Shown piece by piece: positions 1-11,198 of a stretch of 64,000 nucleotides of DNA. Within the stretch, counting starts at the first letter, position 1. Every line of letters starts with the position of its first letter. A program made the position numbers and the translations under genes. Source of the stretch: Harmothoe impar (Eukaryota; Annelida; Polychaeta; Phyllodocida; Polynoidae); contig OX381709.1 of the NCBI GenBank assembly GCA_947462335.1, forward strand, positions 83,576,622 to 83,640,621. Reading direction: 5' to 3'. The notes under the pieces were generated by a model that searched no databases, was not told the DNA's origin, and worked only from the letters and a program-made list of their open reading frames with translations.

Positions 1-490
1 GGAGGGGGGGGACCTGTGGGGTCTTTAGCTGACAAAATGGTTCCCTTTTGTCAGCTAGAGGCTCACTTGGGGGCTTGTCATTCATAATTGAAAAACAAGA
101 AAATGCAAATTTAGGTGCATGTTCCTGCTACGTGTACACTGATATACCTAGGCTCCCTATATGCCCAACCTCTCAGTCACTAGTGCCTAACCTAGTTAGT
201 CATTTTTTGGCTCCCTATACGACCAACCTAGGTCAGTTATTATTGTCAGGTTGGTCAGTACTGACTAACCCACCTTAGTCTTTTTATTTCCAGGGGGAGC
301 CACTGAGTGGTCATGACAGGTGGCCCCAACTAGTGGTATACAAATACAACACACCAATGATGAACCTAGGTTAGCCACTACTGACTGACCCCTCGGTCAT
401 TTTTGAATATAACTTGGCCATTATGACTGACTAACACTCATATGACCAACCTAGGATAGTCTGTACTGACTAACCCTTTCAATTTATGGA
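1..490. repeat. Interspersed repeat, cut by window edge
   Basis: No gene seen. The stretch repeats words such as GACTGACTAACC and CCAACCTAGG. Positions about 340-460 match, in reverse complement, about 4040-4190 inside the transposon at 3576-4517, so this is probably the interior of a related element whose left end lies outside the window. A perfect 12-bp stem (TAGCTGACAAAA at 26-37, TTTTGTCAGCTA at 46-57) with an 8-base loop is present. Confidence 0.5.
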
Positions 491-855
491 TTTTCAGTGT
501 TTCGGGCTTCTTGTCCGGGGGTCTGGTGGGCGTCCATTCATCACATGACGTAGCAGCGTCCTGGCAGTTAGGGAAATACGTCATGGCTGCTGCAGTAAGA
601 TAAAGCAGTTGTTATGGTAAAGACGTGCAGCTCCGACGGCCTGAACTGTTGCCACAGCAACCATTTCTCCGCTGCTTCCCGGCGGAAACAGCCATGGGTG
701 TGCACACGGGCGGGAACCAGCGCCGATGTCTTTTCGCTGGTTTCCGGTACAAAAAACGATAATAAAAGGTTGTGTTATAGATGGCGCTTGGAATGGCTGT
801 CTGAGGAATTAGGAGGGGAGTGTAGTCGGGAAGGGTGGGGTGGGAGGAGGGCAAT
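490..855. promoter_or_regulatory. GC-rich CpG-containing candidate promoter with RFX X-box
   Basis: This stretch is richer in G, C and CpG than its surroundings and is not part of the repeated unit. A perfect X-box-type palindrome, GTTGCCACAGCAAC, lies at 648-661; RFX factors bind such sites and they mark many ciliary gene promoters. CRE-like words (ATGACGTAG near 545, TACGTCAT near 577) lie upstream. Overlapping open frames of about 80 codons exist on both strands (614-859 plus, 612-854 minus), but neither shows a recognisable domain. It could be a promoter with first exon, an orphan CpG island, or part of an unrecognised repeat. The gene it would serve is not visible. Confidence 0.4.
648..661. 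promoter_or_regulatory. RFX X-box motif
   Basis: GTTGCC-AC-AGCAAC fits the consensus GTNRCC, 0-3 bases, RGYAAC with no mismatch. Only the motif is seen; binding is inferred. Confidence 0.55.
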
Positions 856-936
856 GTAAATGCAAAATGTAGGCGTTTTTACTACACACATCGGTACGCT
901 TTTGCAGTGCTAAGGATAAAGGTTGGAACATCCTAA

Positions 937-1084
937 CCCAGTAAACAAATAACGTTATACACCATTTTATAACGTTATATAACGTTATATGTCAACGTTT
1001 TTCTAAGGCTCTTTAGTATGACATAACGTTATGTAAAATTTAAACGTTATTTTGACGTAAATTAACGTTTTTTTGTTAGCTGGG
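937..1084. mobile_element. AACGTT-family short element (148 bp)
   Basis: Ends are CCCAGTAAAC on the left and GTTAGCTGGG on the right, flanked by AA on both sides (2-bp target duplication). The body is repeated AACGTT/ATATAACG words around a central block reading TCTAAGGCTC. It has no open frame and is non-autonomous. Confidence 0.9.
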
Positions 1085-2337
1085 AAAATTTGGCAATTTG
1101 CCCACTTCACCTGAAAACAAGTTTATTACTTTGAAAGACTTGTATCTTGGGGCCATAAAGCCACTCGGGGGAAAGCTGAACTCACAAGGATTCATCAACT
1201 GGTGAACACAATTATGTATTCAATGTATTCAACAGTGGTTAAAATGTCTAGAGAACACTTCAAGACAACATTTGTAGTCCTGATTCACATATGCAGCCCC
1301 ACTGAATCATTTACCGGTGCTGTATTCATTCATAATGCTGGCCACAGCTCACCTGCAGATGGAACATGTGTAAAGATTGAATGACCAGTGGTAGCCAGCT
1401 TGTAACCACACAAATAGTCTTTCGAAGTACATACTGTTGGGTGGTATCTTTTGATTTTTACGCATAAACAATGATAAAGTTGTTATATTTGCATCAATTA
1501 TGAGAAATTTAGCTAATTTTATGTACCAGGACCCCAAAAAGGGGTTATATGCCCCTCAAAGCCACCCCTCACTTTGGCACCCCTTATGATATCAAAATAT
1601 ATGTTATTTATGACAACTGGGCAAAATTTGGGCCCTTGGTCATTGATGTCTTGAAATTTACCATAACAGCCCTGACTATCTGGCTTGTTACACCAGAACT
1701 AAAGACAGAGTTCCTGGTGGTTGAATCTGGGGAAAAAGTAAAAATGCAAAAGTAAAAATGTAAAAGACAAATAGCTGGACATGGCTTTCCACTTTGTGAT
1801 AGGGGAGAAGGTTCTGGAAGGTTCTGGAAGTCTTTTCTTTGGTTAAAAGCTTTAACCGTATACATCACCGCTGCACTGTCTGTCTCTGAAGGTAAGGCCA
1901 CTCCAAATAATACTCTTGTTTCTCATCACCAAGCCACTCCAAATATGAAGAGGGCACTTTTTCTTTTCTTTTGCTCCCTTTTTACTGAGGGCTAAATAGG
2001 TGGGGAAATCTAGGTCTTTACCAAACTAAGTTCATGTTTAAACAATTAATGTAAAATTATTAAGGTAATTTTCTTTTCTAGTCATGAGCTATGAATTCAG
2101 CTCTGAGCAAATCGCCAGTGCTGAATTCATTTTATACTGCATCATTCTAACCCTTCCACAGTGAACCACTGTTTAAGTGTTGGTAGTTCCCCGGCATTGC
2201 TAAGATGCATCATGATTACCCAATTTCTTAACACTTTCACTAACTACAAAATCTACGTCCCCAAATATGGAATAATAGAATATCCTGTGAAATAACCCAT
2301 TGAAGTCCCCAGAGCTTATAAAAAATGTACATGCCAT

Positions 2338-2455
2338 ATCCTAACCCTGCAACCCTGTGTTCACCTGCCCATGAACCAGTCAGCGTTGGCTCATAAATAC
2401 CCATAATACGTAGCGGCTGGTTCCTCTCATCTTGCGCCCCCATAACATACCACAT
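2338..2455. repeat. Island Q (five copies)
   Basis: Other copies are at 7755-7875, 24595-24715, 33478-33602 and, inverted, 54918-55030. The core reads about AAATACCCATAATACATAGC; in unit D the opposite strand contains a TATATAAC word. An open frame on the opposite strand reads GDERNQPLCIMGIY. Across copies only about 4 of 13 changes are synonymous in that frame, so coding is not supported. Confidence 0.6.
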
Positions 2456-2824
2456 TTCCTACTCAATTATTCATTACATTACAACTGTGCAAACTTTATT
2501 TTTTCAACTCAAGCGTCTACTGAAGCTAAACTTCAAAAGATGTGTTGCGCTCATGCAGTTCTGGGAACAATATACACAGGATTTGGTCCCTTCCTTCCTA
2601 ATTGGATTATTATAACTTAAAAATAAGTGACACACTGGCAAGTAACTGCAACTCAACTCATAGTTATTGTACCCTAGCTTATTCACCACTTGTTAGACCT
2701 TTAATTTCCAACTTTGCATCCTTTTATTCCTTTACCCCTCAGGCCAGTGCCTCCCAGCCCCCTGGGACCCTCAGACAGTAGCCCAGGGGTCACAGACTGG
2801 GAGGCCATTAGAACAGGGGGAGAT

Positions 2825-2990
2825 GAATTTACATAAGGCGCAGCTGGTGGGTGGTATAGGGTAGGGGAGGGTGATTGACAGCCTTTAGGGGCAGGGATAC
2901 CAGGGGCCTGATCCCTGTAGACTCCTATGGTGTAGTACGGTACTCCAGGCCATGCTGATGTAAAGGGACTACTGCATACCTCCCGATTGG
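2825..2990. promoter_or_regulatory. Island D, unit A copy: TALE/E-box module
   Basis: Contains TGATTGACAG (2872-2881), the PBX-MEIS/PREP composite decamer, and the E-box CAGCTG (2841-2846). The POU octamer seen in the other copies is changed here to ATTTACAT. About 60 bases from the E-box through TTTAGGGG are essentially invariant among the five copies, far above flanking identity. Enhancer or promoter function is inferred. Confidence 0.6.
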
Positions 2991-3185
2991 CTGCCGCCTG
3001 ACAAATGCCTGAGGCAGTACATTACTGGGTGGTACAAGTTGAACAAGACCTGCTGTTATATAAAAGTCAAATGATATATGCTATGCTGTCATACTGGTAG
3101 CATTTTTGGAATCATTGCTTAACCAACAAGACAATTATCAACCCTAAAATCCTAAATTCTAAGATTTTGTTAACTATTTTGTCTG

Positions 3186-3311
3186 CCCAGCTAACAAAAA
3201 AACGTTTTCCAAATGTTTGCAAAAGTTTTTGGATGCAAACAATTTCTTGTATGAAAAGGCTTTTCTCTAAAATGTTTGCAAACGTTCACAAAATCATTTT
3301 TGATAGCTTGG
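3186..3311. mobile_element. AACGTT-family element, diverged
   Basis: The left end CCCAGCTAAC is intact and the right end is decayed (TTGATAGCTTGG). TG on both sides fits the family's 2-bp duplication. The interior has words such as AAACGTTT and AAATGTTT. Confidence 0.7.
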
Positions 3312-3383
3312 TGCTGCTTAGCTGACTCTTATCTACAGTAGCTCCACCCAGAGAGTGTAGAAAACACTGCTAGATGGGAGGGG

Positions 3384-3450
3384 GTCCAGGGACGCTGGAG
3401 GTGGTAATGAAGGACAGGCTGACGTCATTGTCAACACACTGGTGGTGCTA
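3384..3450. repeat. Island C (five copies)
   Basis: Other copies are at 8925-8992, 25516-25575, 34980-35040 and, inverted, 53755-53830. A perfect CRE palindrome TGACGTCA occurs here (3420-3427) and in unit D (35002-35009); the other copies have TGACATCA-like versions. On the minus strand of units A-D one frame reads TTSVFDNDVSLSFITTSS. Of six point changes I counted among copies, five are synonymous in this frame. However, there is no convincing splice donor, unit C has a stop soon after, and unit A has a one-base deletion. It may be an exon remnant or a CRE-type site. Confidence 0.5.
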
Positions 3451-3575
3451 TCCCAGATAGCACCTTATGTATAAAGCACGTCTTTTACTGGTCATATTCA
3501 TGTTGAAACGTCAAAATGACCTGATCATGACGTCTCAAGAGAGTAAATCCATGTACATAGCAGTTTGACAGGAAA

Positions 3576-4517
3576 CCCAGCTAACAAAAAACGTTTCTAG
3601 GACGTTTTAAAACGTTTGTTTTTGGTTTGGAAACAAACGTTTGTGTTAGAACGTTTTAAAACGTTTGTACTTGGTTTGGAAACAAACGTTTGTGTTAGAA
3701 TGTTTTAAAACAATGGATGTTGCTGCTTAAATAGTCCTCTATTACTCTCTATGTAAAAATTAAACTACAATGCAATTTTAAGATACTCCCCCCCCCTTTT
3801 TTTTTACCTCGACCCTCCAAAGAATAACTTTACTCTTTTTTGAGAAAAGGTCATGCCACCTTCTGGGATAGAACTCCCGATCCTCTGATTGCAAAGCAGG
3901 CATCATAACCACTACACTACAGAGTCTGGTGAAGATCTGAGGAACTGGTGTGCTATTATTCCCTACATCTCTTTTTGACATATGCCACGAGAGGGCAGCA
4001 CTAGCTACATAGTACCTGGGACTTCACTTAAAAGGGTTAGTGAGTACAGAGTATCCTAGGTTTGTCATATGTGTATTAGTCACAATGGCAAAGTTATAAT
4101 ATAACTTATAACTGAATATTATTCAAAAATGACTGAGGGGTCAGTCAGTAGTGGCTAAACTAGGTTAGTGTGTTGTATTTGTATACATTACGACCAACAA
4201 AATGGTACATTCCGACCACTACAGTAAACTAGTGGTACATTGTGACTTCCCTGGTATACATTCCGACTGATACATTGTGACAATGGTACATTCTGTCTAC
4301 GATTCTTTCCAAACGTTACAAAAACGTTATAAAATGTTCTCAAACAAACATCTGTTTCCAAAGCATTTCCAAACGTTTTAAAACGTTCTAACACAAACGT
4401 TTGTTTCTGTCAACGTTTTAACGTTTTAAAACGTTTTCTAAACGTTTTTTGCAAACGTTTCTAAACCTCCAGCAAACGTTTTCCAACCGTTAGGAAAACG
4501 TTTTTTTGTTAGCTGGG
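3576..4517. mobile_element. AACGTT-family long element with tRNA-like cargo
   Basis: Ends are CCCAGCTAAC and GTTAGCTGGG. The empty site in the sister repeat (near 18660, reverse complement) reads GACAGGAAACTGG, whereas here GGAAA precedes and AACTG follows the element, giving an AA target duplication. Arms of AAACGTTT words differ between left and right. The interior holds a tRNA-like sequence (3852-3924) and a piece shared with the left window edge. Confidence 0.9.
3852..3924 (-). pseudogene. tRNA-derived pseudogene (Val/Glu-type A box)
   Basis: Read on the minus strand, TAGTGTAGTGGTTAT matches the A box of Val/Glu/Gly-type tRNAs and GGGAGTTCTATCCC fills the T-arm/B-box position. The acceptor stem is not convincing, so this is probably a pseudogene. 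It lies inside the element at 3576-4517 and is nearly the same as 50471-50542. Confidence 0.55.
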
Positions 4518-5244
4518 AACTGATGTACTCTTTACACCTAAATGGCAATTAGAAAGAGACATAACCATTTGATATCATCCATACATATCTATGTTGTCAT
4601 TATTTGATGTAACAAGTGATTAAATCTGGATCAGAATATCACATCTTTTTTTCGTGAAATTATACACATAAGACATTTATGTCAAATTCATGCCTTAAGG
4701 TGCATGTTAAAATGACATAATAGATTTGACATCAACATCACTCATACTTTACATATGTAGTACATCTTTATCTTGTTAGATTATGACGTCTATGAGACAT
4801 CTGTTCTTTAGCTCTCAAATAGTTCACCCTTTTGACACAAGATGTCTCCCTCTGCCAATATCAATAGAATACAATCTACATTGGCAGTAGTTTGACCATA
4901 AATGAATATCTATTCGACACAATGAATTTACATAGAAGATGAAACTTGAATAACTTTTTGCCTGGCATGTATGATCTGTTATTTTTGTTTCTATAGAATA
5001 ATGACAACACAACGAGTTATTGAGTATATATTTGGAGTTTATATACGATTAAACTACATAACAAGTTATATGAATACAGTTTTGTGGGTACAAAATGACC
5101 TTTTAACCATTTTAAGGTTTTATCCCTGAGAGTCACAATATAGGGGAATGTCCTTTTACGATGATATGCTTAACTAGGTCAGTGGTATACATAGTACCCA
5201 AAAGGTACAACAAGGTAGGATACAAGTGAAACTCGAATAAAACA

Positions 5245-5485
5245 TACATGTTAACGACACGCGGGGAGGACGGGGCCACAGTGTGTTTGCAAGTCTGGCC
5301 CGGAGAGGGCTAACCGACGGGCTCCCGTCGGTTTAGGGCACTGGGCTTTGGTCTGGCCCCCTGCTGGCTTCCCATGTTGGGCGCAGATCGGGTTTTGGAC
5401 GGGAAGCCCGCTTTGGGCTCAAATCAGTTTTTGGACGGGCTTCCCACTTTGGGCTCAGATTGGTTTTTGGACGGGTCGAAAGCAG
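5245..5485. repeat. Diverged tandem GC-rich repeat
   Basis: About 35-40-bp units built on TTTGGGCTCAGATC and GTTTTTGGACGGG, with a palindrome AACCGACGGGCTCCCGTCGGTT near 5311. It is related to the block at 6010-6335. Confidence 0.6.
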
Positions 5486-5489
5486 GCTC

Positions 5490-6005
5490 AGATCGGATAA
5501 TCATGGGTTTTTAGAATCTATTTAATCATTCTCCAATGATTTCTTGTATTTGTTAAACCAGATATCCTAGGTCCTGCTAATCAACCCAAGGCATAATCAT
5601 ACTCTTCCTACCCAATAATGGAAGTATCAAGCAGGCCTATTATCATCAGGTTTGAGCCACATGCAGCATAGACGAGTGTCTATGGTGCACATTGACCTTC
5701 AAAGCCATAGTTCATACCTACATGGGGCACATGAGTCTTATATTAAGCAGATTGTTATGCCACAGAAATAGTGTTTACACTGGATAGCTGCTAAGAGAAC
5801 CTCTTTTTCATCATTCAAATATATAGTCTATCTTATTTCCAAACTGTGAGAACATCTATTTATTGCTTCCTATTCTACATCACTTTAACATTTTATTGTA
5901 TTATTATGTAATGTCAATTTCATCTGGCTTTGTTCGAAAACTCTAGATATTGTATAGTAGTGACATCTGGTGTCAATCATCAGAACTACTAGACCAGTTG
6001 CCCTG
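5490..6005. other. Unassigned AT-rich sequence
   Basis: No gene, inverted-repeat end or match to the array unit was recognised here. Confidence 0.4.
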
Positions 6006-6009
6006 TCCA

Positions 6010-6335
6010 AACCCAACCTCCGCCCTCATCGGCCCGGAGTGGGCTAACCGATGGGCGCCCATTGGTTTAGGGCAGTGGGCTTTGGTGTGGCCCCAAGTGG
6101 GCTGCCCAAATTGGGCTCAGAACAGGTTTTGGACGGGTTTCCTGTCATCTGGCCAACATGAACCCAAAGTGGGTAGCCCTCTTTGAAACTGATCTGAGCC
6201 CAAATCGGGCAGCCCACTTTGAAACTGATCTGAGCCCAAAATGGGCAGCCCGATCGGGGCCACACTTCAGCCCAGCCATCTGCCCAACATGAAACGCACC
6301 TCAGTTTTGCCTGACTTCAAACAGCCAATCCGAGC
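6010..6335. repeat. Diverged tandem GC-rich repeat, second block
   Basis: Shares the sequence around AACCGATGGG/CCCATTGGTT with the block at 5245-5485 and repeats GAAACTGATCTGAGCCCAAA and GGGCAGCCC units in the opposite sense. The two blocks may be the ends of one element spanning about 5.25-6.33 kb. Confidence 0.55.
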
Positions 6336-6616
6336 TAAAACCAAATTGGCCCCGTGCGGGCTTGCTACTAGGGCGATCGAGAAGGTGCAGGTGTGACTGT
6401 GTGTGAGTGTCCAAGGTGAGGTTGAAATCTGAAAGTATGAGGTGAAGGGGAAAAGAGAGAAGGAGAGGAAGAAGGCTGTATTTGCTGCCATGGCGTGACG
6501 TCACTAATTAATATTCATGATATAAGTTCCCCGCTCTCACACCAGAGGGATAATAGAGGTACTGAAAGGGGGGTTGGCGCCGTTCAATTAATGCCCTATG
6601 TACCATGAGGCTCCAA

Positions 6617-6763
6617 CCCAGCTAACAAAAAAATGTTATTTTACGTCAAAATAACGTTATAAAATGTGATTTAACGTTATGCCATAGTAAGTAGCCTTAG
6701 AGAAACGTTATTTAACGTTATATAACGTTGTAAAATGTTGTATCACGTTTTTTGTTTACTGGG
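6617..6763. mobile_element. AACGTT-family short element (147 bp)
   Basis: CCCAGCTAAC left end, GTTTACTGGG right end, flanked by AA on both sides, with the usual central block GCCATAGTAAG. Confidence 0.9.
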
Positions 6764-8261
6764 AATTCATCATGCCCTTGGTCATGATGCATGAATGCAG
6801 CCCCGAGACAACTTGCCAGTGCTGCTTTTGAGCAGGATCGGCATGATGCTTGAAAGCAGCACTGGCAAGTTACTTGCCAGGGCTGCATTGGTGCATCATG
6901 ACGACCAAGGGCATGATACATTAATGCATTAGACTGTCCTTTAAGGATTAACACAAGACAACATTTGTAATCCTGATTCACATATGCAGCCCCGCTGAAT
7001 CGTTTGCCGGTGCTGTATTCGTGCATAATGCTGGCCACAGCTCACCAGCAGATGGAATGTGTGTGAAGATTGGAAGACCAGTGGTAGCCAGCTTGTAACC
7101 ACACAGATAGTCTGGCATGTTACACCAGAACTAAAGACAGAGTTCCTGGTGGTTGAATCCGGAGAAAAAGTAAAAATGCAAAAGTAAAAATGTAAAAGTA
7201 AAAATGTAAAAGACAAGTAGCTGGACATGGCTTTCCACTTTGTGATAGGGGAGAAGGTTCTGGAAGGTTCTGGAAGTCTTTTCTTTGGTTAAAAGCTTTA
7301 ACCGTATACATCACCGCTGCACTGTCTGTCTCTGAAGGTAAGGCCACTCCAAATAATACTCTTGTTTCTCATCACCAAGCCACTCCAAATATGAAGAGGG
7401 CACTTTTTCTTTTCTTTTGTTCCCTTTTTACTGAGGGCTAAATAGGTGGGGAAATCTAGGTCTTTACATAACTAAGTTCAGGTTTAAATAATTGATGTAA
7501 TTAAGGTAATTTTCTTTTCTAGTCATGAGCTATGAATTTAGCTCTGAGCAGATCGCCAGTGCTGAATTCATTTTTATACTGCATCATTCTAACCCTACCA
7601 CAGTGAACCACTGTTGGTAGTTCCCCGGTATTGCTAAGATGCATCATGATTACCCAATTTCTTAACACTTTCACTAACTACAAAATCTACTTCCCCAAAT
7701 ATGGAATAATAGAATATCCTGTGAAATAACCCCCAGAGCTTATAAAAAAGTACCTGCCATCTCCTAACCCTGCAACCCTGTGTTCACCTGCCCATGAACC
7801 AGTCAGCGTTGGCTCATAAATACCCTTAATACATAGCGGCTGGTTCCTCTCATCTTGCGGCCCCATAACATACCACATTTCCTACTCAATTATGAACATT
7901 ACAACTGTGCAAACTTTATTTTTTCAACTCAAGTGTCTACTGAAGCTAAACTTCAAAAGATGTGTTGCGCTCATGCAGTTCTGGGAACAATATACACAGG
8001 ATTTGGTCCCTTCCTTCCTAATTGGATTATCAACATAACTTTAAAAAAAGTGACACACTGGCAAGTAACTGCAACTCAACTCATGGTTATTGTACCCTAG
8101 CTTATTCAGCCCTTGTTAGACCTTTAATTTCCAACTTGCATCCTTTAATTCCTTTACCCCTCAACCCCCTAGATTGCCCCCAGGCCAGTGCCTCCCAGCC
8201 CCCTGGGACCCTCAGACGGGAGCCCTGGGGTCACAAACTGGGCGGCCAGTAGAGCAGGGAG

Positions 8262-8412
8262 AGGTGAATTTGCATAAGGCGCAGCTGGTGGGGGGTATAG
8301 GGTAGGGGAGGGTGATTGACAGCCTTTAGGGGCAGGGATCCGAGGGACCTGATCCCTGTAGACTCCTACAGTGTAGTACTGTACTCCAAGCCATGCTGCT
8401 GTAAAGGGACTA
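8262..8412. promoter_or_regulatory. Island D, unit B copy: POU/E-box/TALE module
   Basis: Octamer ATTTGCAT at 8268-8275, E-box CAGCTG at 8282-8287, PBX-MEIS decamer TGATTGACAG at 8313-8322. Spacing matches the other copies exactly or nearly so. A 7-bp stem CAGGGAT/ATCCCTG follows. Confidence 0.65.
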
Positions 8413-8559
8413 CCCAGCTAACATAAAAACGTTATTTTACGTCAAAATAACGTTATAAAATTTCATATAACGTTATGCCATAGTAAGGAGCCTTAGAGAA
8501 ACGTTATTTAACGTTATATAACGTTATAAAATGTTGTATAACGTTTTTTGTTCACTGGG
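8413..8559. mobile_element. AACGTT-family short element (147 bp)
   Basis: CCCAGCTAAC to GTTCACTGGG. Unit A carries the empty site, GGGACTACTGCAT near 2966; here GGGACTA precedes and TACTGCAT follows, showing a TA target duplication. Confidence 0.95.
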
Positions 8560-9101
8560 TACTGCATTCCCCTATCCCCATAATGGCAAAGTAGCTCCTC
8601 CTTGAACAATACCTCAGGCAGTGTATTGTGTGGAGACATATTATGGGTTGTAGTAGAATGAACCAACACAAGAACAAAAGCCAAATGACTTGACATTTTG
8701 TGACCTTGAAATTATGAATATATGTGTCATGCTGGCATCATTTCTTTACCAATAAGGAAGTATTGAATTATGAAAAAAACGGTTCCAAATGGCAAGTTGG
8801 TTGGAGGAGTGAATCTTATCCGTTTTATCTGCTGTGCATTTGAATCTTATCTACAGTGGCTCGGCCTAGAGAGTGTAGTCAGCACTGTTAGGCTCTGCTC
8901 CCTGCTGACGGGAGGCAGTCCAGGGAGGCTGGAGGTAGTAATGAAGGAGAGGCTGACATCATTGTCAAACACACTGGTGGTGCTATGTTTGTGCTAGATG
9001 GATGGGGTTGGGGTGGGGCAGGTCTGCTGACCCTTCATGTCTATTGTATATTGACTCTTTAAGGATGGCTGATCATAAGTGGGTTTGGTATTACCCTCCC
9101 T

Positions 9102-9106
<5 letters not shown>

Positions 9107-9192
<86 letters not shown>

Positions 9193-9260
9193 TCTCCCTT
9201 TCTCTCTTTCTCTATTTTTCTCTCTCCCTCACTCTCTCACTCCCTCACCCACCATCGGTT
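9107..9260 (+). repeat. (TC)n microsatellite
   Basis: About 39 uninterrupted TC units, then imperfect CT-rich sequence. Open frames reading Ser-Leu or Arg-Glu repeats here are artefacts of the repeat. Confidence 0.95.
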
Positions 9261-9364
9261 TCTTTTTCTCCCTCTTCTTCTTTCTCTCCTTCCCGATTCT
9301 GTTCTCTCCTTCTCTCTCTTCTTCCTTCTATCTGAAGTCAATGTAAGCCAAGGTAGCCACAGAT

Positions 9365-9445
9365 TGTTGTAAACAGATGAGGCAGGAGGCAGGGTGAGGG
9401 AGGCTGTTCTGACCTGCTGTACCCACACCATATTACCTCATCTCC
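9365..9445. repeat. Island I (four copies)
   Basis: Other copies are at 26030-26105, 35495-35580 and, inverted, 53080-53165. The core includes CAGGTCAGAACAG on the opposite strand. The opposite-strand frame MVWVQQVRT is open but changes are mixed, and one copy has a stop, so coding is not supported. Confidence 0.5.
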
Positions 9446-10542
9446 AGTGGCTGCTCAAAATGGGCTCTTGACTGTGCTTCTGTCCATAAGTTTTCTGACC
9501 TATTTTCCGGCTTTCTTGCTGCACATCTCTTACCCCATATCTATGGATCTATTTTTTTCTCCAAAACCTTTTTCATCTCAGATCTAAGCTTTTTCTCAAT
9601 GCGTCTGTAATGTCTATGCACTGTATTGAAGATCACCAACTAAATCATACATTTACATAAATTTACTACAAAACGAAACACCCTTTTGCGTTTTTATTTG
9701 AAAACAAATCAACCCCTCATTGCTGATGTGGATACCAGACACTTCTTTCCTTTTTTGCCCAGGATAGATAGGGTTTATGTGGAGATGAGGGCTGCTATGC
9801 ATACATCGCTATTAAGGTGGATGCAGGGAGGGGAGTAGGGAAGGGGTACACAACAAAAGGGATGTACTAGGTGAGTTATAATACCTTCTGCCCCTGTCTG
9901 GGTCATTTGGTAATTCAGGCATCCCTCTTCCAGTAAAAGCTACCTCATTCCCCACAGTTGATTTCTTGCTCCTTAAGAGATATACCCGGTTCAGGATATG
10001 TCAATCTCAGCAAAATGCTTGAGAAAAACTGAATTTGGTGTGAGAAGAATATATTGTTTGAGGTTTAGAAATGAGTTAAACAGACTGGGATCACATACTA
10101 TCACAGTTCATCCCTGTGTTAGCATTAACATGTCCCAAGTCTTCTCCTAAACATTACCATCCCAACCCATCCCACACTCATCAGTACACTATAGAACCGA
10201 GGTGGAGAGTGGAGCTTGGCTCACTGTCAGAAAAGAAGATGTCTTCCCAGTAAACAAGAACACGTTATATAACGGTTATATAACGTTTCATATAGGTCTG
10301 GAAAACGTTTGAAAAAAACGGAAATATAACGTTATTTATCGCAAAATCATTGACTCCAATTAACGTATATTAACGTTATACCATAACGTTTGAATGTACA
10401 ACCTTATTGTAACGTTATTTTACGTTTTTATACAATGGATTTTGACTGATAATAACGTTTTAAAAAGTTATTTTACGTTATAAAATTGTAACGGAAAACC
10501 CTGCTATTAGTAGGGATGATTCATGTTGGGAAAATTGTCCTC

Positions 10543-10610
10543 CTGTTGGGATTCGAACCTGTAAGGGTAGGACTCATGGACCAGTGCTTAGACCACACAG
10601 CCATGGCGTC
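10543..10610 (-). pseudogene. tRNA-derived pseudogene (Ser/Leu-like)
   Basis: On the minus strand ATGGCTGTGTGGTCTAAGC resembles a Ser/Leu A box and GGTTCGAATCC is a perfect B box. It lies inside the element at 10246-11524. Confidence 0.6.
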
Positions 10611-11130
10611 TTTGCTTAGTTAATGGCACTTATAACACTTACTGAAGGATAAACTGCAATTTACAAAGGCACAGGGTCCTTTTTCTCCAAAAGTTTGCGG
10701 AGGTCAGTAAATTTGCTTCCATAAATTTGCAGAGGTCCGCAAATATATATGGAGCTCCGTATTTGTATGCTTAAGTACTAAAAAATGATTCCCATATATT
10801 TGCGGACCTCCATAAATACATGGAGAGTGTAGTTACGGACCTCCGCAAATTTGCGGACCTCCACATATCTGTGGAGAAACAGCATCCAGGATAGGCACCT
10901 TTAGCAACCACCTCAAATCTTATAAAACGTTGATGTAACGTAGCTCTTAACCATTGCCACCAATGCACATATAACAGCCCAAGTAGTCTCTATCTGTGTA
11001 CCACTTCAATTCTCCAAGGACAGTGCTAGTTTTGGGTCTGGGCCTGTAGTTTTCTGACTATTTAAATGGCTACAGGCCCGGATGGCCCATGGTCAAAACC
11101 ATTAGTGTCTACCCCATTATTCCATCTGAC

Positions 11131-11198
11131 TCTGTGGCCTCTCTGTCTAAGGCGGTGGCTGTGAGATCAGAAGGTTGTGAGTTCAATCCTAGGTGTAT
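11131..11198 (+). pseudogene. tRNA-derived pseudogene (Leu-like A box)
   Basis: TGGCCTCTCTGTCTAAGGC resembles the tRNA-Leu A-box region and GAGTTCAATCC a B box. It has the same cassette as 22301-22372. Confidence 0.55.

Larger units (their letters stand above)
1150..3451 (+). repeat. Segmental unit A (partial)
   Basis: Partial copy of the array unit. Positions about 1260-2990 match about 6950-8412 closely, including a tandem GGTTCTGGAA pair near 1808-1830, so units A and B share a recent duplication. Islands present: Q 2338-2455, D about 2825-2990, C 3384-3450. The copy is then broken by the element starting at 3452. The C island here has lost one base relative to the other copies. Confidence 0.8.
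3452..5010. mobile_element. CCCAG-ended repeat, interrupted
   Basis: Begins CCCAGATAGCACCTTATG directly after island C and matches about 18150-18780 in reverse complement (words around ACTGGTCATATTCATG, AAGATGTCTCC and TTGAATAACTTTTT). It is interrupted by the AACGTT element at 3576-4517, which the other copy lacks. The far end is not clear. No coding frame. Confidence 0.6.

Noticed and set aside
9002..9372. Ser/Leu and Arg/Glu repeat frames
   Set aside because: Products of the TC microsatellite.
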